DNA from: Ctenosaura bakeri
Lineage: Eukaryota; Chordata; Lepidosauria; Squamata; Iguanidae
Assembly (NCBI GenBank): GCA_948474755.1
Contig: CAOLHI010002144.1
Span: 248,001 to 312,000 of the forward strand
DNA length: 64,000 nucleotides
Direction of reading: 5' to 3'
The position numbers were made by a program, and so were the translations under genes. Every line of letters starts with the position of its first letter. The first letter of the stretch is position 1. Under the pieces are notes generated by a model. It ran no database searches and was not told where the DNA came from. It saw only the letters and a program-made list of their open reading frames with translations. Shown here piece by piece: positions 23,291 to 35,520 of the stretch.

Positions 23291-23962
23291 CCATCTCCAG
23301 TTTTCCATCTGGCAACCATAGGTGTGATACCTGTACACCTATCAGCAACTCATCAAACTGGGAATCCATATCTTGGGAATTTAATGAGAGACTACATCAC
23401 TTAAAACATAAAGCTAAACCTTTGGACTTCCATGCTTGTCCGTGCCTTCTCACTTTAATTGCCTAGCTTGATGAAGGGATCTGAAGGACTTGAAAGTTGA
23501 CACAATAAATGCAGAATTGTTAAGTCACCCTAATATTAGTATTGCCTTCCTGTAGAATTTAAGTTTTGTTCTGTAACAAATAAATATGTCCCGCTTCACA
23601 GGAAGCCCTTTCTCAGTTATCTCCTTCCCTGTGTTAAGTAGTATACAGACTTACCCTTAAAATGTATCAGAGCAGTAAACACCACCACTTCCCACCTTAA
23701 GAATCTTCCTAAACCCTCTGTTCCAGCTATTTTCTCTAGCAGGTCTGTTTGGACTAATATCCATGCTAAATCTATATTGTGTAATCTCCATCCCATTGTT
23801 CAGATATCAGTGCCCAGTTAGATACATCCCATCATAATTAGTGAGGTTTAAGTACATCTTTTCTCTAGAAGGCAGGCAAGATCTCTTGTCCTTCCTTCAG
23901 TAACTGCCCAGGATCTTACAACCATTGAAAACAGTCCATGTGCTTCCCATGTGATTCATTAG
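23291..23962. other. Unannotated stretch with an old repeat relic
   Basis: Near 23468-23560, GATGAAGGGATCTGAAGGAC, GACTTGAAAGTTGAC and CACCCTAATATTAGTATT recall an old vertebrate repeat (GATGAAG ... CGAAAGCTT ... AATAAAGGTATTA), which is also visible at 52725-52830. Nothing else recognised. Confidence 0.3.
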
Positions 23963-24082
23963 GCTGGAAAATATGTGGCACTCTAGATATTGTTGACTGC
24001 AACTCCCAGAAGCCCCAGCCAACATAGTTATTGATGAGAGATACTGAGTGTTGCAGTCTAACAACATCTGGCAGGCCATCTA
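23963..24082. mobile_element. Small fold-back MITE
   Basis: TGGCACTCTAGATATTGTTG, CTGCAACTCCCAGAAGCC and the inverted right half GTTGCAGTCTAACAACATC then TGGCAGGCCA. Same family as 4384-4500. Confidence 0.55.
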
Positions 24083-25589
24083 CACCTCAGTCCTTCATTA
24101 GTCAGATGGTTTTTAACCTTTTTACCTTGGCACCATGACACCATGGCCAGTAGGAATAGATCACAGTGGTATTTCATTCCAGACTCTTGATCGTGTTTCT
24201 TTCTCTTTTTATTTATTGATTAATGATACCGGTGCCTTGCTTTTATATGAGGATCCCAATTGTTTCCCATCCAAGAGACAGATGACAAGGATCGCTCACA
24301 ACATTTCAGTGTTTCTAACCCAGTAGCTTATCCTTGTGCCTCTTCCTCTTTGAATTCCCCCCTCCTGTTGTTTATCTGTCTACATCTGCATTTTGCAAGA
24401 GCAAAACCAACTCACTCCAGCTCTTGCCCTGCGTCTGACCTACAGTAGACTCCAAATCAAGCTCACCCATTTGGCGGCTTGTTTGATGTCTTCCGTGTTA
24501 CAGATAGGAGAGTGTTTTGGCATGATGTGTAACACTTGTCCTGGTTTCCGCTTAACAATATATTCCATTGCTTTGCACTGCATGAGTTTGAGCCCATTTT
24601 TCCAGTGCATGACAGCTGCATGAAAATGTCATAGTGAGCAGGAAACCAGCTTTTCATATATCTTGAGTCAAGCTAGGATTTGAACTCGGCACATCTTTTG
24701 ACTGCCCTCAGAAAAAGCTACAAATGTTCCCATTATGAACACATGCCTGTGGCTGCATCTTCTCCTGCTGCTATTGTTGGTTTCCAGATTGGAAAGGCAA
24801 CACTGCATGCAGAAGAAAGGTGTGTGATTTCTTCTGGTATATGCCCTCAGGATCTAATCAGTGAAAGCAGAAAAGAAGTAGCTGTCAGGTGGTAGAGGGA
24901 GAGGAGAATAAAAGAGTTTTATAGACAGCCTCGTCATCCTGCCTTGTGCACCATCTGCTGAATACAGAAACTTAAGACTGGTTAATACAAGCTGGTTTGG
25001 TGCTTTCAATATTTAATGTCTATTTCAAATTGCATGACAGAGCTCTGCTCTATGCCAGTTTGTTTTATGATATACTGAGTCTCACACGCCTTGGTGTGGT
25101 GTTGGAACCTTTTAAGCCACATCACAATTCAGAAATCACACATACACACACAGCTTGAAAATAATGTATAATACTTAAACACAGTTATCTGAAAGGAGAC
25201 CCTTCTCTTTGTAATGAGGGCATAACAGACCTATATTTCAAAAGCACCAAGACAAGTGGGAATGCAGCAACTTTATCAGGGTGGAGAGTAATATTTTCCA
25301 GCTACTTTTCAAAGTTAAGTTGAAAGGCCATTTGAAGATCTCTTTGGAGCCATTCTGATGGTTTTTTTTTGACATTTTATACTATTCCTTCATAAATTCT
25401 AAGTTTTTTTTTTAAAGCAATGAAAAGCATGAGCAATTTAATGAGTAATACAAAGAATTTCTGTTTAAACATTACCATGAGTAACTGCAACAACTGATGA
25501 AGGCATAAGGCTTCCATGTCAGAAGAACAATACATCTGCTCCTGGTTTTAATCCAGACCTAAAGGAGCTTTCCTACCCTTCCACAGTGG
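24083..25589. other. Unannotated stretch
   Basis: A possible hAT-like terminal fragment near 24106-24140 (GGTTTTTAACCTTTTTACC). No gene recognised. Confidence 0.3.
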
Positions 25590-26085
25590 CATACCGAGCT
25601 GAAGTGAAGGGTTGTGCACCCCAGGCAACACATTTTTTGGGGCAGCACTGGTCCACCCTCTGCATGCTGGCAGATGCCCAGTGGCTAGATGGGCACTGGA
25701 GCCCCCTGGAGAGGTCTGCTGGAGGGCATATGCCATCCTTGGAAAAGGGGCTGTCCATTCCCTCCTCCCCTCCCCACCCTCTCTCCTTCCCAATCCGGAG
25801 TCAAACCTGTTTCCAGCCAAAGCAGCAGTGCCAACACTAGTGGACTTCTGGGTTGGGCAGAGAAGGAGGGAGGGAGAAGAAGAGGAGAGGAGCCCCGAGG
25901 AAGCGGGAAGAGGCACACTCCTTCCCCCCGTCCACCTCTGAGACTGGGAATGAGCCCAGCCCAGTCCAGCCTTCAAGTAGGGAGGGAGAGGGGGGGCCCT
26001 CACTGCTATGAGAATACCAGTGTGCCTCTGAGCCCACACAGAGCACCCCCTCTGAGCATGCATGCCTAGAGCCCAATCACCCAAT
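25590..26085. repeat. GC-rich low-complexity repeat block (copy 3)
   Basis: The start (GTGGCATACCGAGCTG, then CACCCCAGGCAACACA, then TTTTTTGGGGCAGCACTGG) is related to the blocks at 600-815 and 23103-23290. Purine-rich and pyrimidine-rich tracts follow. Several overlapping frames are open on both strands (up to 180 codons, 25548-26090 minus), as expected of GC-rich DNA with few stop codons. Their products are S/P/G/R-rich without a domain, so I do not call a gene. Confidence 0.45.
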
Positions 26086-26744
26086 GCCAATTGAATGGTT
26101 TTTCTTTGGTATTTTGGATAGGTCTTCCCTTCCCTGAGAGGGGCGGAAAACTCAGGGACTATCCCCAGGCAGCAAAAGCTCTAGCCATGCCACTGCTTCT
26201 CCAAATACTGCCACTTTTTTAGAATACAGAGTCAAGCCCAGAACAGAAACACCAACCCACTGACATGTACAGCACCAGTCACTGCTGGCCTGTGCATGAT
26301 CTCTTTTGCAAAGGTGAAATCAGCCAATACGAGTACATGGAGGCATAGAGTAGATTTTGGTGAGGGATGGCTATATTTTTTAAAAAAGGATTTGATCTGC
26401 ATATCCAAATACATATCATTGATCTTTGTGTAAATGGTTATCACCTAGACACAGCTCTAGATTAATACAGAGATATGATTGTTTGACAGCGTTGCTAGGT
26501 TTTCAAAATAGCAACAAGGGGCAGTAGAAATTCAAGATATGCAGTGTTGGCAAATAGGAAGTAGCTGACAACATGTTTCTGTCCTACCTAAATACCAAAT
26601 GAAGGTACTGATTTCAGGTCATTTAGCCACACATTCCTCTGTAATTAACATATTGTCCACATTCATAAATTATATGATGCACATATTTTTGTCTGTATGA
26701 GGGGCCCACACCTGAAAATGGCAAGATATGTTAGCATCTCAGTT
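26086..26744. other. Unannotated stretch
   Basis: AT-rich, with no gene or recognisable repeat. Confidence 0.35.
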
Positions 26745-27295
26745 TTGTTGCAGTTAACTGCTGTCAAGTTGACTTCAACTTGTGGTGACCCTATGAATGG
26801 GGAGGTTTCCAGGTCATCCTATCCTCAACAGCCCTTCTCAGGTATTATAGACTCAGGGCTGTGGCTTCTTTGATTGTGTCTATCCATCTGTAATGCTGCC
26901 TTCCTCTTTCCCTACTGCTTTCTAATACTTCTTACCAAGCATTAGAGTCTTTCTAGTAGCCATCTCTTCTCATGATATGGCCAAAATACAAGAGTCTTTG
27001 TATAGTCATTGGCATCTAGCAAAGGTTCAGGCTTGATTTGTTCCAGGACTCGCTGACTTTTTAATTTTTTTTAATTTTTAGCAGTCCACAGTATCTGTAG
27101 AATTCTTCTCCAGCACCATGTTTCAAATGAGTTGATTTTCTTCCTATCAGCTTTCTTCACTGTCCAGCTTTCACAACCATACATAGAAATTGGCAATACA
27201 ATGGCATGGATCATCCTAACTTTAGTATACCATTTTTTATCTTGATATTTCAGAATCTTGTCTAGCTCCTTCATAGCAGCTTTTCCAAGTCCTAG

Positions 27296-27300
<5 letters not shown>
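26745..27300 (-). pseudogene. RTE-BovB LINE relic (RT C-terminus plus 3' end)
   Basis: On the minus strand 27274-27071 encodes MKELDKILKYQD, TKVRMIHAIVLP, SMYGCESWTVKKADRK and FETWCWRRILQ. These are the conserved last blocks of BovB-type reverse transcriptase, better preserved than the copy at 2885-3670. The 3' untranslated part runs down to about 26745, where the inverted tip (GACTTCAACTTGTGGTGACC) lies. It is 5'-truncated, as is usual for LINEs, and inactive. Confidence 0.8.
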
Positions 27301-27301
<1 letters not shown>

Positions 27302-27328
<27 letters not shown>

Positions 27329-27329
27329 A
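27302..27329. repeat. (TG)n microsatellite
   Basis: About 14 uninterrupted units, directly at the 5' truncation point of the BovB fragment. Confidence 0.95.
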
Positions 27330-28849
27330 GTACCTTCCAGTCTTCAAACAGGGGAAATCACTTATAATAAGGGACATCCAGCAACCCTACTGTTTGATGT
27401 ATCTCTAATCAGAAAAGACCCAAAGATCTGACAGAGAGGCTCTATTCTGTGCTCCCACTCCAGTGGAGGAATGGTTAATAGGAACAAGAGGAAGGACCTT
27501 ATGACTGGCTATGCCTTAATGTTGCAATTCTTTGGTCCAGGATGCTACTTTGGCATCCTCTTTGATAGCACTTCACTGTAAGATAAAGACGTTGTTGCTT
27601 AGGTAGGCATAACATTTCCCTTATGAGAATTAGCAAACATTTCGCTAACAGGATGTATTATATTTTTGGTTTTGGGTGTTTCATTGCATTTTATTATTGG
27701 CTTTTGTTGCTGCTAGTTGCCTTGAGTGACAGGGATTCTAAGGACCAGAAAGCAGGAGAGAAGGTTTTCCAATGAAACAAAACAAATATGCCACCAGCTA
27801 CCTTAGTCCTTCAAGGCAGTGGTCATACTGCAGTCCAAAGCTGGCTACACAGGCGACTGAAGCGCTGAAACTAGTAGGAGAAGAAGCATAAATATAACTG
27901 ACTTCTTGGCGGTTTCAGTCCGCATGCTATGATTACTTCAGGGACTGGCTTGTAAGCAGTGCATGGGGAATGACTTTGGCTGAGAAAATAAAAAGAAAGA
28001 TTAGTGAATTGGATGAACCCCACTAAGCAACTAGCTTGTGGCAAGCATTGCTTAAGATAATGTTGCCTTCAATTGGCTTGCATACAAAATGAAACAGCCC
28101 TCAACCCACATCCTATGCCTGCACAGCATACTTTGATGCTGAAAAAGGCATTGCAGTAGAGGTGCGAGGGTTTTTTTTTTTTAAGCAGTCACCTCTTATT
28201 TGCTTTCTCACATGGTCAGGGAGTTTCACAAAGAGGCATGGGGTGATTTGAATGACACATGTTTGGCAATAGAACCAGATTTGAAGAACATGGGGGAAAA
28301 AGCTCTTCAGTTTAATTCATTTTAAAAGAAAGACTTGTCTGTTTATGCCTAGGAAAGATTTTATAGGTTACAGTCTAAACATAGCTATATTTAAGCTTCA
28401 TAACATTTCATTTCAGGGGCTTCCCTCTGTCTAACATCAGAGTTTAAACATGCAGTGTATAACTTAACAATAGTGCATATGAACATGTTCAGAGAGTTAT
28501 TTATTTATTTATTAGAATATTTATATCTAAAAACCTAAAGATCTCAGGATGATGAACAATAACACCTGAATAATTTAAACTGTATAAAAATGAAATGATT
28601 TTTAAGGCTAAAAACATATTAAATAATTCAACAAGTTAAAAAGACAGATAAAAACTGGTTAAAACAGTTTAAAATGATTTCAAACCATATATGTGAGAGA
28701 GGTTGCATAAAAACAATTAAGCTACAAAGCCTTTTGCTGAGTAGTCACATCTTAATTTGGTGGTGGAATCATGGCAACGCTGGCATCAATCAGGCCTCCA
28801 AAGGAGGGGCATTCCATAACTGGGATGCCACAGCAGGAAAGGACTTCTC
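27330..28849. other. Unannotated stretch, last part LINE-like
   Basis: Nothing recognised up to about 28490. From 28500 an (ATTT)n tract and AATATTTATATCTAAAAACC, then CAATCAGGCCTCCAAAGG and GGGGCATTCCATAACTGGG, resemble a minus-strand L2-type 3' region lying head to head with the RT fragment that follows. Family assignment is tentative. Confidence 0.3.
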
Positions 28850-30110
28850 CCTTTGCATGTAACTGGCATTTTCCAACTGCAGACCCTCCAACTCCAAGCA
28901 GTCTTGTATAATACAGGCTTTCTAAACCCATTTAAAACCTCCTCTGGACACAGTAGAGTTGAGATGACTATGGTTGTCGTAGAGGATTATCTTTGCCCTG
29001 GCACTGAGAGGAGAAACATGTCCCTGCTAGTGCTTCTAGATGTCTCAGTGACTTTCAGTACCATTGCCCATGATATCCTTCTGGAATGCCTGAGAGATTT
29101 GGGAATCAGGGGCACTGTGTTTCAGCAGTTCCAATCTCATCTCTCACATAATTTCCAGGTGGTGGAGATGCTTGGTGAGAGATACTCCTCAAAAAAGGAG
29201 CTGCTATTTGGCATACCACAAGGTATCATTCTATTCCTCATGCTGTTTAACATCTACATGAAACAGCTGATAGAAATCATCTGGAGGTATGGGGAAGATG
29301 CTATCAGTATGCTGGAGACACCCAACTAGGTTCTTCTACGCCTTTAATAATAGCATCAGCTAAGAATACCATCTTCTCAGAAAGAATGCCTAAAGAAGGT
29401 AAAGGGTTGGATGAAGAAAAACAAACTGCAGCTGAATCCAGGCAAAACAGAGATGTCAAGGGTCCTAACCTAGGCCTGGATGTATGCCAATCAGTCCTAG
29501 ATGGGTTTCACTCTCCCTGAAAGACTGTGTTTGCAGTTTGGGAATGCTTTTGGAAGGGCTACTTCAAATGACAGCCCAGATAGACATGGCAGCCTGGAGT
29601 GCTTATTGTCAGCTTTGACTGTTTTGCTAGCTGCACTCCTTCCTAAAGCTTTCTGGAGCTTCATGTAGCTGGGAGATCTAAAGGTGGTAGTGCACAGAAG
29701 GCTGGACTTCTGCAATGTGCTGTACATTGGCCTACCTCTGTACCAAATTCAGAAACTTCAATTAGTTCAAGACATGGCAGCCAGATTAGTTAGTAGGAGT
29801 GATCACATTATGTCAATGTTAAAATCACTCCACTGCATGCCATTTAGTTTCCAAGCAGATATAAAGTGTAAGTTGTTACCTTTGAAGGCTTACATGGTTT
29901 GAGGTCAGATGACCACAGGATCACTCTGGGGGACATTCAGTCAGCCAAAACCAGGCTGGCAGCTGTTATTCAGAGGACATTTTCTTTGGCCACTCCCCCG
30001 ACTGTGGAATGACCTGCTGGAAGAGATTCAACAGCTGGATATACTGCCTGAGTTTGAAACAGTAGTAAAACCAGTCTTTTGTGGCAAGCCTATCCACAAC
30101 ATTTTTAAAT
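28850..30110 (+). pseudogene. L2/CR1-clade LINE reverse transcriptase relic
   Basis: Plus-strand fragments in order. RT core at about 29013-29330: LLVLLDVSVTFSTIAHDIL, GIPQGIILFLMLFNIYMK. Thumb and C-terminal part at 29684-29902: RRLDFCNVLYIGLPL, KLQLVQDMAARLV, LKSLHCMPF. End at about 30000-30075: PRLWNDLLEEI. The block order is that of L2/CR1-type (Jockey-clade) LINEs. The catalytic positions are damaged: the core AFD is changed to TFS, and the YADD box cannot be read. Stops and frameshifts separate the blocks, so this is a dead copy. Confidence 0.75.
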
Positions 30111-30918
30111 AATACATTTTAAAATCTATGTCAATTGTTTTTAATACGTATGGTTTTTACGTACTCTTTTTACTGGTGTTATGTGTTTAATTTGTTGTTG
30201 CTCCCTACTTTGATCCGTAGGCAGAAGCAGAAGTTATGTACATGCCTACATACTTTCACAAAAGGCACAAGATGGCCAGGGTTAAAGCTTGGTCATTCCA
30301 CATACACAGGACAGTAGGTGACTTCAACAGTGGCAATGGGCCAGTGTCTTCTATTGCACTAAAGAGCTATGTAACACATATTTTCACTAGAATTCTGAAA
30401 CCCACCAACTGGATGTGCAGAACCAGGGTACATGCTCAGGAACTAGAGCACCACAACTGGAGCTTACACAAAGCCTTTCACACTCAAATCTGCTTCTGTT
30501 GACCTGGCTTTGACATTAAGCAGCCTAATTTAGCAAAGGGGGAAAGATTTTTGTTTTTATTACTGCAGTCCAGAAATCCTTGTTGGTCTACTGCAAATAA
30601 CTCAGAGATCTACCAGTGGGTCCCAGTCTATGTTCTGCCCACCTCTGCTATAAATTTAATGAGTAAAGAAATGTATGAGTTTTTACCCAGTCATATATAA
30701 TTCAGTTCTAGAAAATTTAAAGCAGGCAACTAAAGCTTAATTTGAAACCTCACACTTCTTCCCAAGATCACTAAAATTTGAAACCTCACACTTCCACCCT
30801 AAAACAGGAGATTGTGTTTGTGTGTGTGTGAGAAAAAAAAATGCCCTTGCTATCTCAGATGCTGTTAGTTGGCTGACTGATTTCTGCTGGTTTTGCCATG
30901 TGGTTGTTACCCTGTATG
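30111..30918. other. LINE 3' flank and unannotated stretch
   Basis: AT-rich sequence after the LINE. At 30740-30790 a 17-nt direct repeat (TTTGAAACCTCACACTT) occurs twice, 37 nt apart. No gene recognised. Confidence 0.35.
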
Positions 30919-31102
30919 TTGGGGGTCCCGGGAGGGGCACCCAAATAACCAAATAAAAACACAAGATGGGGGAAATTAAGCTCGAGCACTCTCTTAAGCT
31001 AACGAGAGGCAGGGTAACTTTAGCTAGGATCTTGTACCCTATGTCTACGGCTTCAGGTCAGAGAGCGTAGTCAGACAAGGTTTCAAAGTAACAAAAATAA
31101 CA

Positions 31103-31108
31103 TTTATT
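31103..31108 (-). terminator. Polyadenylation signal of the LTR-like element
   Basis: Minus-strand CTCAATAAATG, with a T-rich stretch and TTGT just after it (TTATTTTTGTTAC), as expected of an R-region polyadenylation signal. Confidence 0.5.
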
Positions 31109-31434
31109 GAGCACAAATAACATAAAAGACACCACATGCACACAGCTAACTAGAAATAGAAATGGAGAGCTTTGGGGAATGGGTAATATGACACCTGGTC
31201 TCGTAGTCCTGGAGAGAAGAGGAGGTTGCAGGGAAGAAAGCTCAGCTCGTTTCGCTGAGGGGAGTTCACTGGACAAACCGACAGCAAGGCGGGATGGAAG
31301 TCCAAGTAGTCCAAGCAGTCCAAAAGGGAGGCAGACTCAGTTATAGGGAACAGAGGGGAAAACTTCACTGGACAGTGTGGTAGCAAGGCTGGATGGAAGA
31401 CCAGGGTGATCCAAAGTGTTCCAAAAGTGGGAAC

Positions 31435-31443
31435 TTTTTATAG
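31435..31443 (-). promoter_or_regulatory. TATA box of the LTR-like element
   Basis: CCTATAAAAAG on the minus strand, followed about 330 nt downstream by AATAAA. This spacing suits an LTR U3/R arrangement. Confidence 0.5.
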
Positions 31444-31790
31444 GGTGGATTTTACCTACAGGCTATGCCATGCTCGGTGAGAACAAAGGAAATTTGGAGC
31501 TGGACAAAGGAGTTGGAAAAGGTCAAGTTTTGCATGATGGGCTTAGCGCTGGATGACAATAGTATGGCCAGTATGCTGATGGCCCAACATAAAGGAATGG
31601 CTCGGCACTTGGCCGTGTGTCTTTGTAAAGATTCGTGCTGAGCAAGGCCAGTTTGCAAGAAGGTTTTTCCCTAAAGCATCGGAGAGGCTTAAGTTGCCTG
31701 CCTGAATGAGGTTTGGAATGTATAACCATTAACAGTCGCACCTAATACGTGCTTGTCCGGTGGACCTCTGCAAACACGTGGCGTAGGGTG

Positions 31791-34700
31791 GCAGATAAAG
31801 GTCAAGCAAAGGCCAAATTATTTGATATCAAAAAGATATCTAGTGCTCTCACCAGATATAGCACAACCATGATAACATGGTATCCATAAGTTATAACTGT
31901 ACTGATTGCCAAGCAGTAAGATATCCAAAAAATATCCACAGAAGTCACAGGGTACTAGAAAACTATATGTACTAAGATGTGTGCATACATGTTAAAAGAA
32001 AAGAATTAAAACAAAGCAATATACCAATTTGGGGGATAACTTATTTTCTCAGAGAAGTGCAAATCTTTCAGCTCTATAGTAGAATTCATAGGGAAGTGGC
32101 TTCTGCCATGGCCATGTGTAGAAATGCACTATGGGATACTTTAGCTTTTCTAACTTTAGCTTTTCTTAAGAATGCTGTGAGTGAATCAGTTCAGCTTTCG
32201 GTATTGTCAGCAGGCGTGTTTTGTTTGAAAGTTCTGCTTCATCTTGGTTCATGTAAAGGTCATGCATAACCACAGCTGAAAGAACGAAAGAGTAAGAACT
32301 GCACTAAGTAATTGGCCTTTCATTTTTAAGACATACCAAGACCCTGGGGAATTACAAATCTACATTTAAAAAAGACCTCCAAAATTCTGCAACTCATAAC
32401 AGGCAAAGGTTGCATCTGGAATAAAGTACATAAAATATATGGGTGTATGTGTCTCATTGAAATATTTGTCTCTTTCTTTTGTTCCAGTTTTGGAACTTCT
32501 AGAAATTTTCATCTGGAGAGGAGATCTGAAGAAAGAACATTGGGGAACACTAGGTACAGAAACTGGATTTATACGGATTTATAAAGAAGCCCTAGACTAT
32601 GCTGGCGGGGATAATATGATTTGCTGGGGAAGAAAATCTGTAGGGCACTGTGTTAGAAAATGCTGGACTAGACCTTGAGCTGAAAGTTCATCAATGAGAT
32701 TCATAAGATCCTATCTGTCCATGTAGTTTCTTGTTTTGCATCATCATGAGCGCTAGAAACATGTTCCATTTTTTGTTTTTTGCATTAATGCATAAATGAA
32801 AGTCGAAGTCACAGGCTTCCACAAAAGCTGCAATACAGCAGTATGTTAAAGGTAGAAGTCCTGCTGTCTCTCCACAGAAACCTCAGTCCTTTCTGAATTT
32901 CTTAGCTTTTCGTTACTAGGTTTATCCTTTATAATGCTCATCTGAGCTGGAATGTGTTCCCCTGTTAGTTACATGAAGACAATCAGCCATAGTGTGAACA
33001 CAGTCATGCAAAGCAGAGTTTTATGCTCTCCATCCACTAAGAAATGCTACCTACTTTGGCTTCTATTGACTCCTCTTACCTATTGCAGCTAGGTAGAATT
33101 TAGGTCCAGTGATGCTAACATTGTCTTGACCTCCTCACAGGGGACTAACATATTCAATTCTCTGCCTAAGGCAGAGAGAGTCAAGTCATTCAAGTGATTG
33201 TTCATGTGGAAAAGGCCTTTAATAATGTGGGCTGTATTTGTTGTTTTCTTTTCTTTTTTAAAATGGTGATACTTTTATATTGTTTATAAACCTCTTGATA
33301 GTTCAATTATGTTTTAACTTTTGTAGGATACAAACTTGTTGTCTATATCTGTTTTAACTCTTGTAAGCTGACTTGAGTCCCAGGGTTGGAACGTAGTAGT
33401 AGGTATACTAGATCTCACCTAGATTTCACATTTGGGAGGAGATGGGGGAAAAGATACCACTTAGAACATGCCACAATGACCAATGATACCTCAGTAATTC
33501 CTGAATACTTGGACAGAATCCAAATCATAGATTTCCAAAACTCCAGTCAATGATACCTGGCAATGTAACTGAAATAATTTTTAGATCTTTGATTTTAAAA
33601 ATAAGTGGCAGAAGAGTCCCTGTTCTTCCTTTCCCTCCAACTTTTGGTCAGTTGTAAAGTTGTTTTATATCCACTAAAGACAAATCTAATAGAGTCTGCT
33701 ATCTTATAGCCACTTCTCTGGAAATAAGCCTCAGAGAATTCAGATGGACCTACTTTTGAGTAGATGGACATCTTCATTCCATCTTAATGCTCAGACATTT
33801 GGCCTCCAATGTAATGCCCAACTTTTCCTCTTCCCACATTCTTTGCTTAACATCTAGCCTGTCAAAGACTTCTGTAGAACGTGAAAGCTTGCTCACTAGT
33901 TTCTGACATTTTACTTGGTCTCTAAAAGGCACATTGGTCAAATAATGGTATTTACTACTTTTCTCTAGAGGCAGCTGGTGGTTTTCATGCCATTGGTTGT
34001 TGAATCTGTTCTATAGCTTACAGGCCAAACTTGAAAGAACCTATTCAAGGAGGTAGGGTTTTGTCTTGAAGACAGAATTATCACTTTGGATAGTGCCTTT
34101 AAAGTTCAGTCCAAATCCAGGAGCAGACTCAGTGCCTCACTGACATGGAAGCCACCAGCAATCACTGGCTTTACCTCTGACCTTAGCAGCCTATTAGTAA
34201 CCACTGCAATATTTAGCAGAAATACTTTGAACAAAACATAATTGTTTTGAATACATTATACAAACCAGAAAGAAATCTTTGGCAACAGAAACATTCATTC
34301 CAATGCTGCAAAGGCATACATTCTGTGAATTGGTTTCAAGTAGAGCAGATGCACTGCACCAATTGTTTTCATACGTGGCTTCTTTTGATTTACACTAGTT
34401 GGAACTACATAGCAGTATTGTTCAGACCAAAGCCACCTACCTATACTCATGTGGCTATAGCAACACTGTTTGATTTATTCACAGCTGTTTTAATGCCCCA
34501 AACTTCCAATCAAGACCCTTTTTGCAAGATAACAAGTATTTTTGCATTTTATCAGCATTCTCACTCAATTCCAGATCTCAGGGTTCTTTGGCGAAAGCCA
34601 TTCCACTTGACAACTAGTCTCAGATTGGTTTTAGAGTCTCTGGAGAAAAAGTAGACAGAGGTGATTGCTTGAAAAACCACACCTCTACTGCAATACCTTT

Positions 34701-35163
34701 TTCAACATCAATACTGGGAGTGCAGGCAGAGGATGTGGGTTGGGGGCTGTTTCGTTTTGTGTGCAACCTGGTTGAATGACAAAGTAATCTTGAACAATAC
34801 TTCCCACAAGCTCATTGTTACTAAGTTTCATCTCATTTGGCATCCATTTTTGGGAAATCAAAGTCACTTTTCAAACATTGATCAGCCCGGTTCCTGAAGT
34901 GCACTTGTTGAAACATGTAACATGCAATCACCACTTTTGCACGTGTGACTATTCCACTATGTTATTTTGGTTATTGAGCACATCTTAACTCACTTGTAAT
35001 ATTATTATTTTATATTATATTAAAAATATATTTGTTTAAATATGTTTTAATGAATACATTAATTTTAAAATATCTAGATTAAAACTATTTAAAAAACTTC
35101 TAATGCTAAAATGATTAAAACTTGTTAATTTTATTTTCAAAATTATTTTAACTTTTTTATATA
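31791..35163. other. Long unannotated AT-rich stretch
   Basis: An L2-like tail near 33230-33385 (repeated TTTTAACTTTTGTA, GTAAGCTGACTTGAGTCCC). A 135-codon plus frame at 34247-34654 begins with an in-frame ATG but has no recognisable domain or coding context. The end (34980-35160) is extremely AT-rich. No gene supported. Confidence 0.35.
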
Positions 35164-35313
35164 TCGTATTTTCCGGCATATAAGACGACCCCCAACTTTT
35201 CCAGTTAAAATATAAAGTTTGGCTGGTTGTTGTATACAAAGCCTGCTTGGATTGGTCAGCTCTCCCTGCCTGCCCAGCCCTCCCTGTCTCCAAGACTATC
35301 AGAGCGGTAGCGC

Positions 35314-35507
35314 AAACACGCCTCTTTCATCCGTCTGGCCCCCCCTTGTATCCTATTACCGTACCGCCTTCTCTGCCTCTCAGATCTCGCACATGCGCGC
35401 CTGCGCCGCTTCACTGCAGTCCTCAGGAGAGAGAGATGAGAGGCAAAGAAGGAGGTACGGTAATAGGATACAAGGGCGGGCTAGACAGGTGAAAGAGGCG
35501 TGTTTTT
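35314..35507. repeat. Long inverted repeat (hairpin) inside the GC-rich element
   Basis: The arm 35314-35388 and arm 35427-35507 are imperfect reverse complements. ACACGCCTCTTTCA, TTGTATCCTATTACCGTACC and TGCCTCTCA are each mirrored. The loop is about 38 nt and carries ACATGCGCGCCTGCGCC. The potential stem is about 75 bp. Confidence 0.85.
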
Positions 35508-35520
35508 TGTGGGAGGAGGG

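Larger units (their letters stand above)
30919..31790 (-). mobile_element. LTR-like element, probably solo LTR (boundaries uncertain)
   Basis: Read on the minus strand, this GC-richer block has LTR organisation: a U3-like region (about 31790-31445), a TATA box CCTATAAAAAG, a polyadenylation signal AATAAA 330 nt downstream, and a U5-like end with GGTGCCCCTCCCGGGACC and CCCCAACA. It contains an internal duplication: GGAGTTCACTGGACA with GCAAGGCGGGATGGAAG (about 31260-31305) recurs as AACTTCACTGGACA with GCAAGGCTGGATGGAAG (about 31360-31400). No gag or pol sequence lies beside it. Perfect target duplications and exact TG/CA ends could not be fixed. Confidence 0.5.

Noticed and set aside
25548..26090. 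180-codon minus frame
   Set aside because: Lies in a GC-rich low-complexity repeat with overlapping open frames on both strands; no domain.
30935..30955. Retroviral primer-binding site next to the LTR-like block
   Set aside because: GGTGCCCCTCCCGGGACC on the minus strand is suggestive, but I could not match it to a tRNA 3' end nor find a CA-terminated LTR edge just before it.
34247..34654. 135-codon plus frame as a gene
   Set aside because: No recognisable domain, AT-rich surroundings, composition rich in H, S, T and L as in random frames, and no splice or promoter context.
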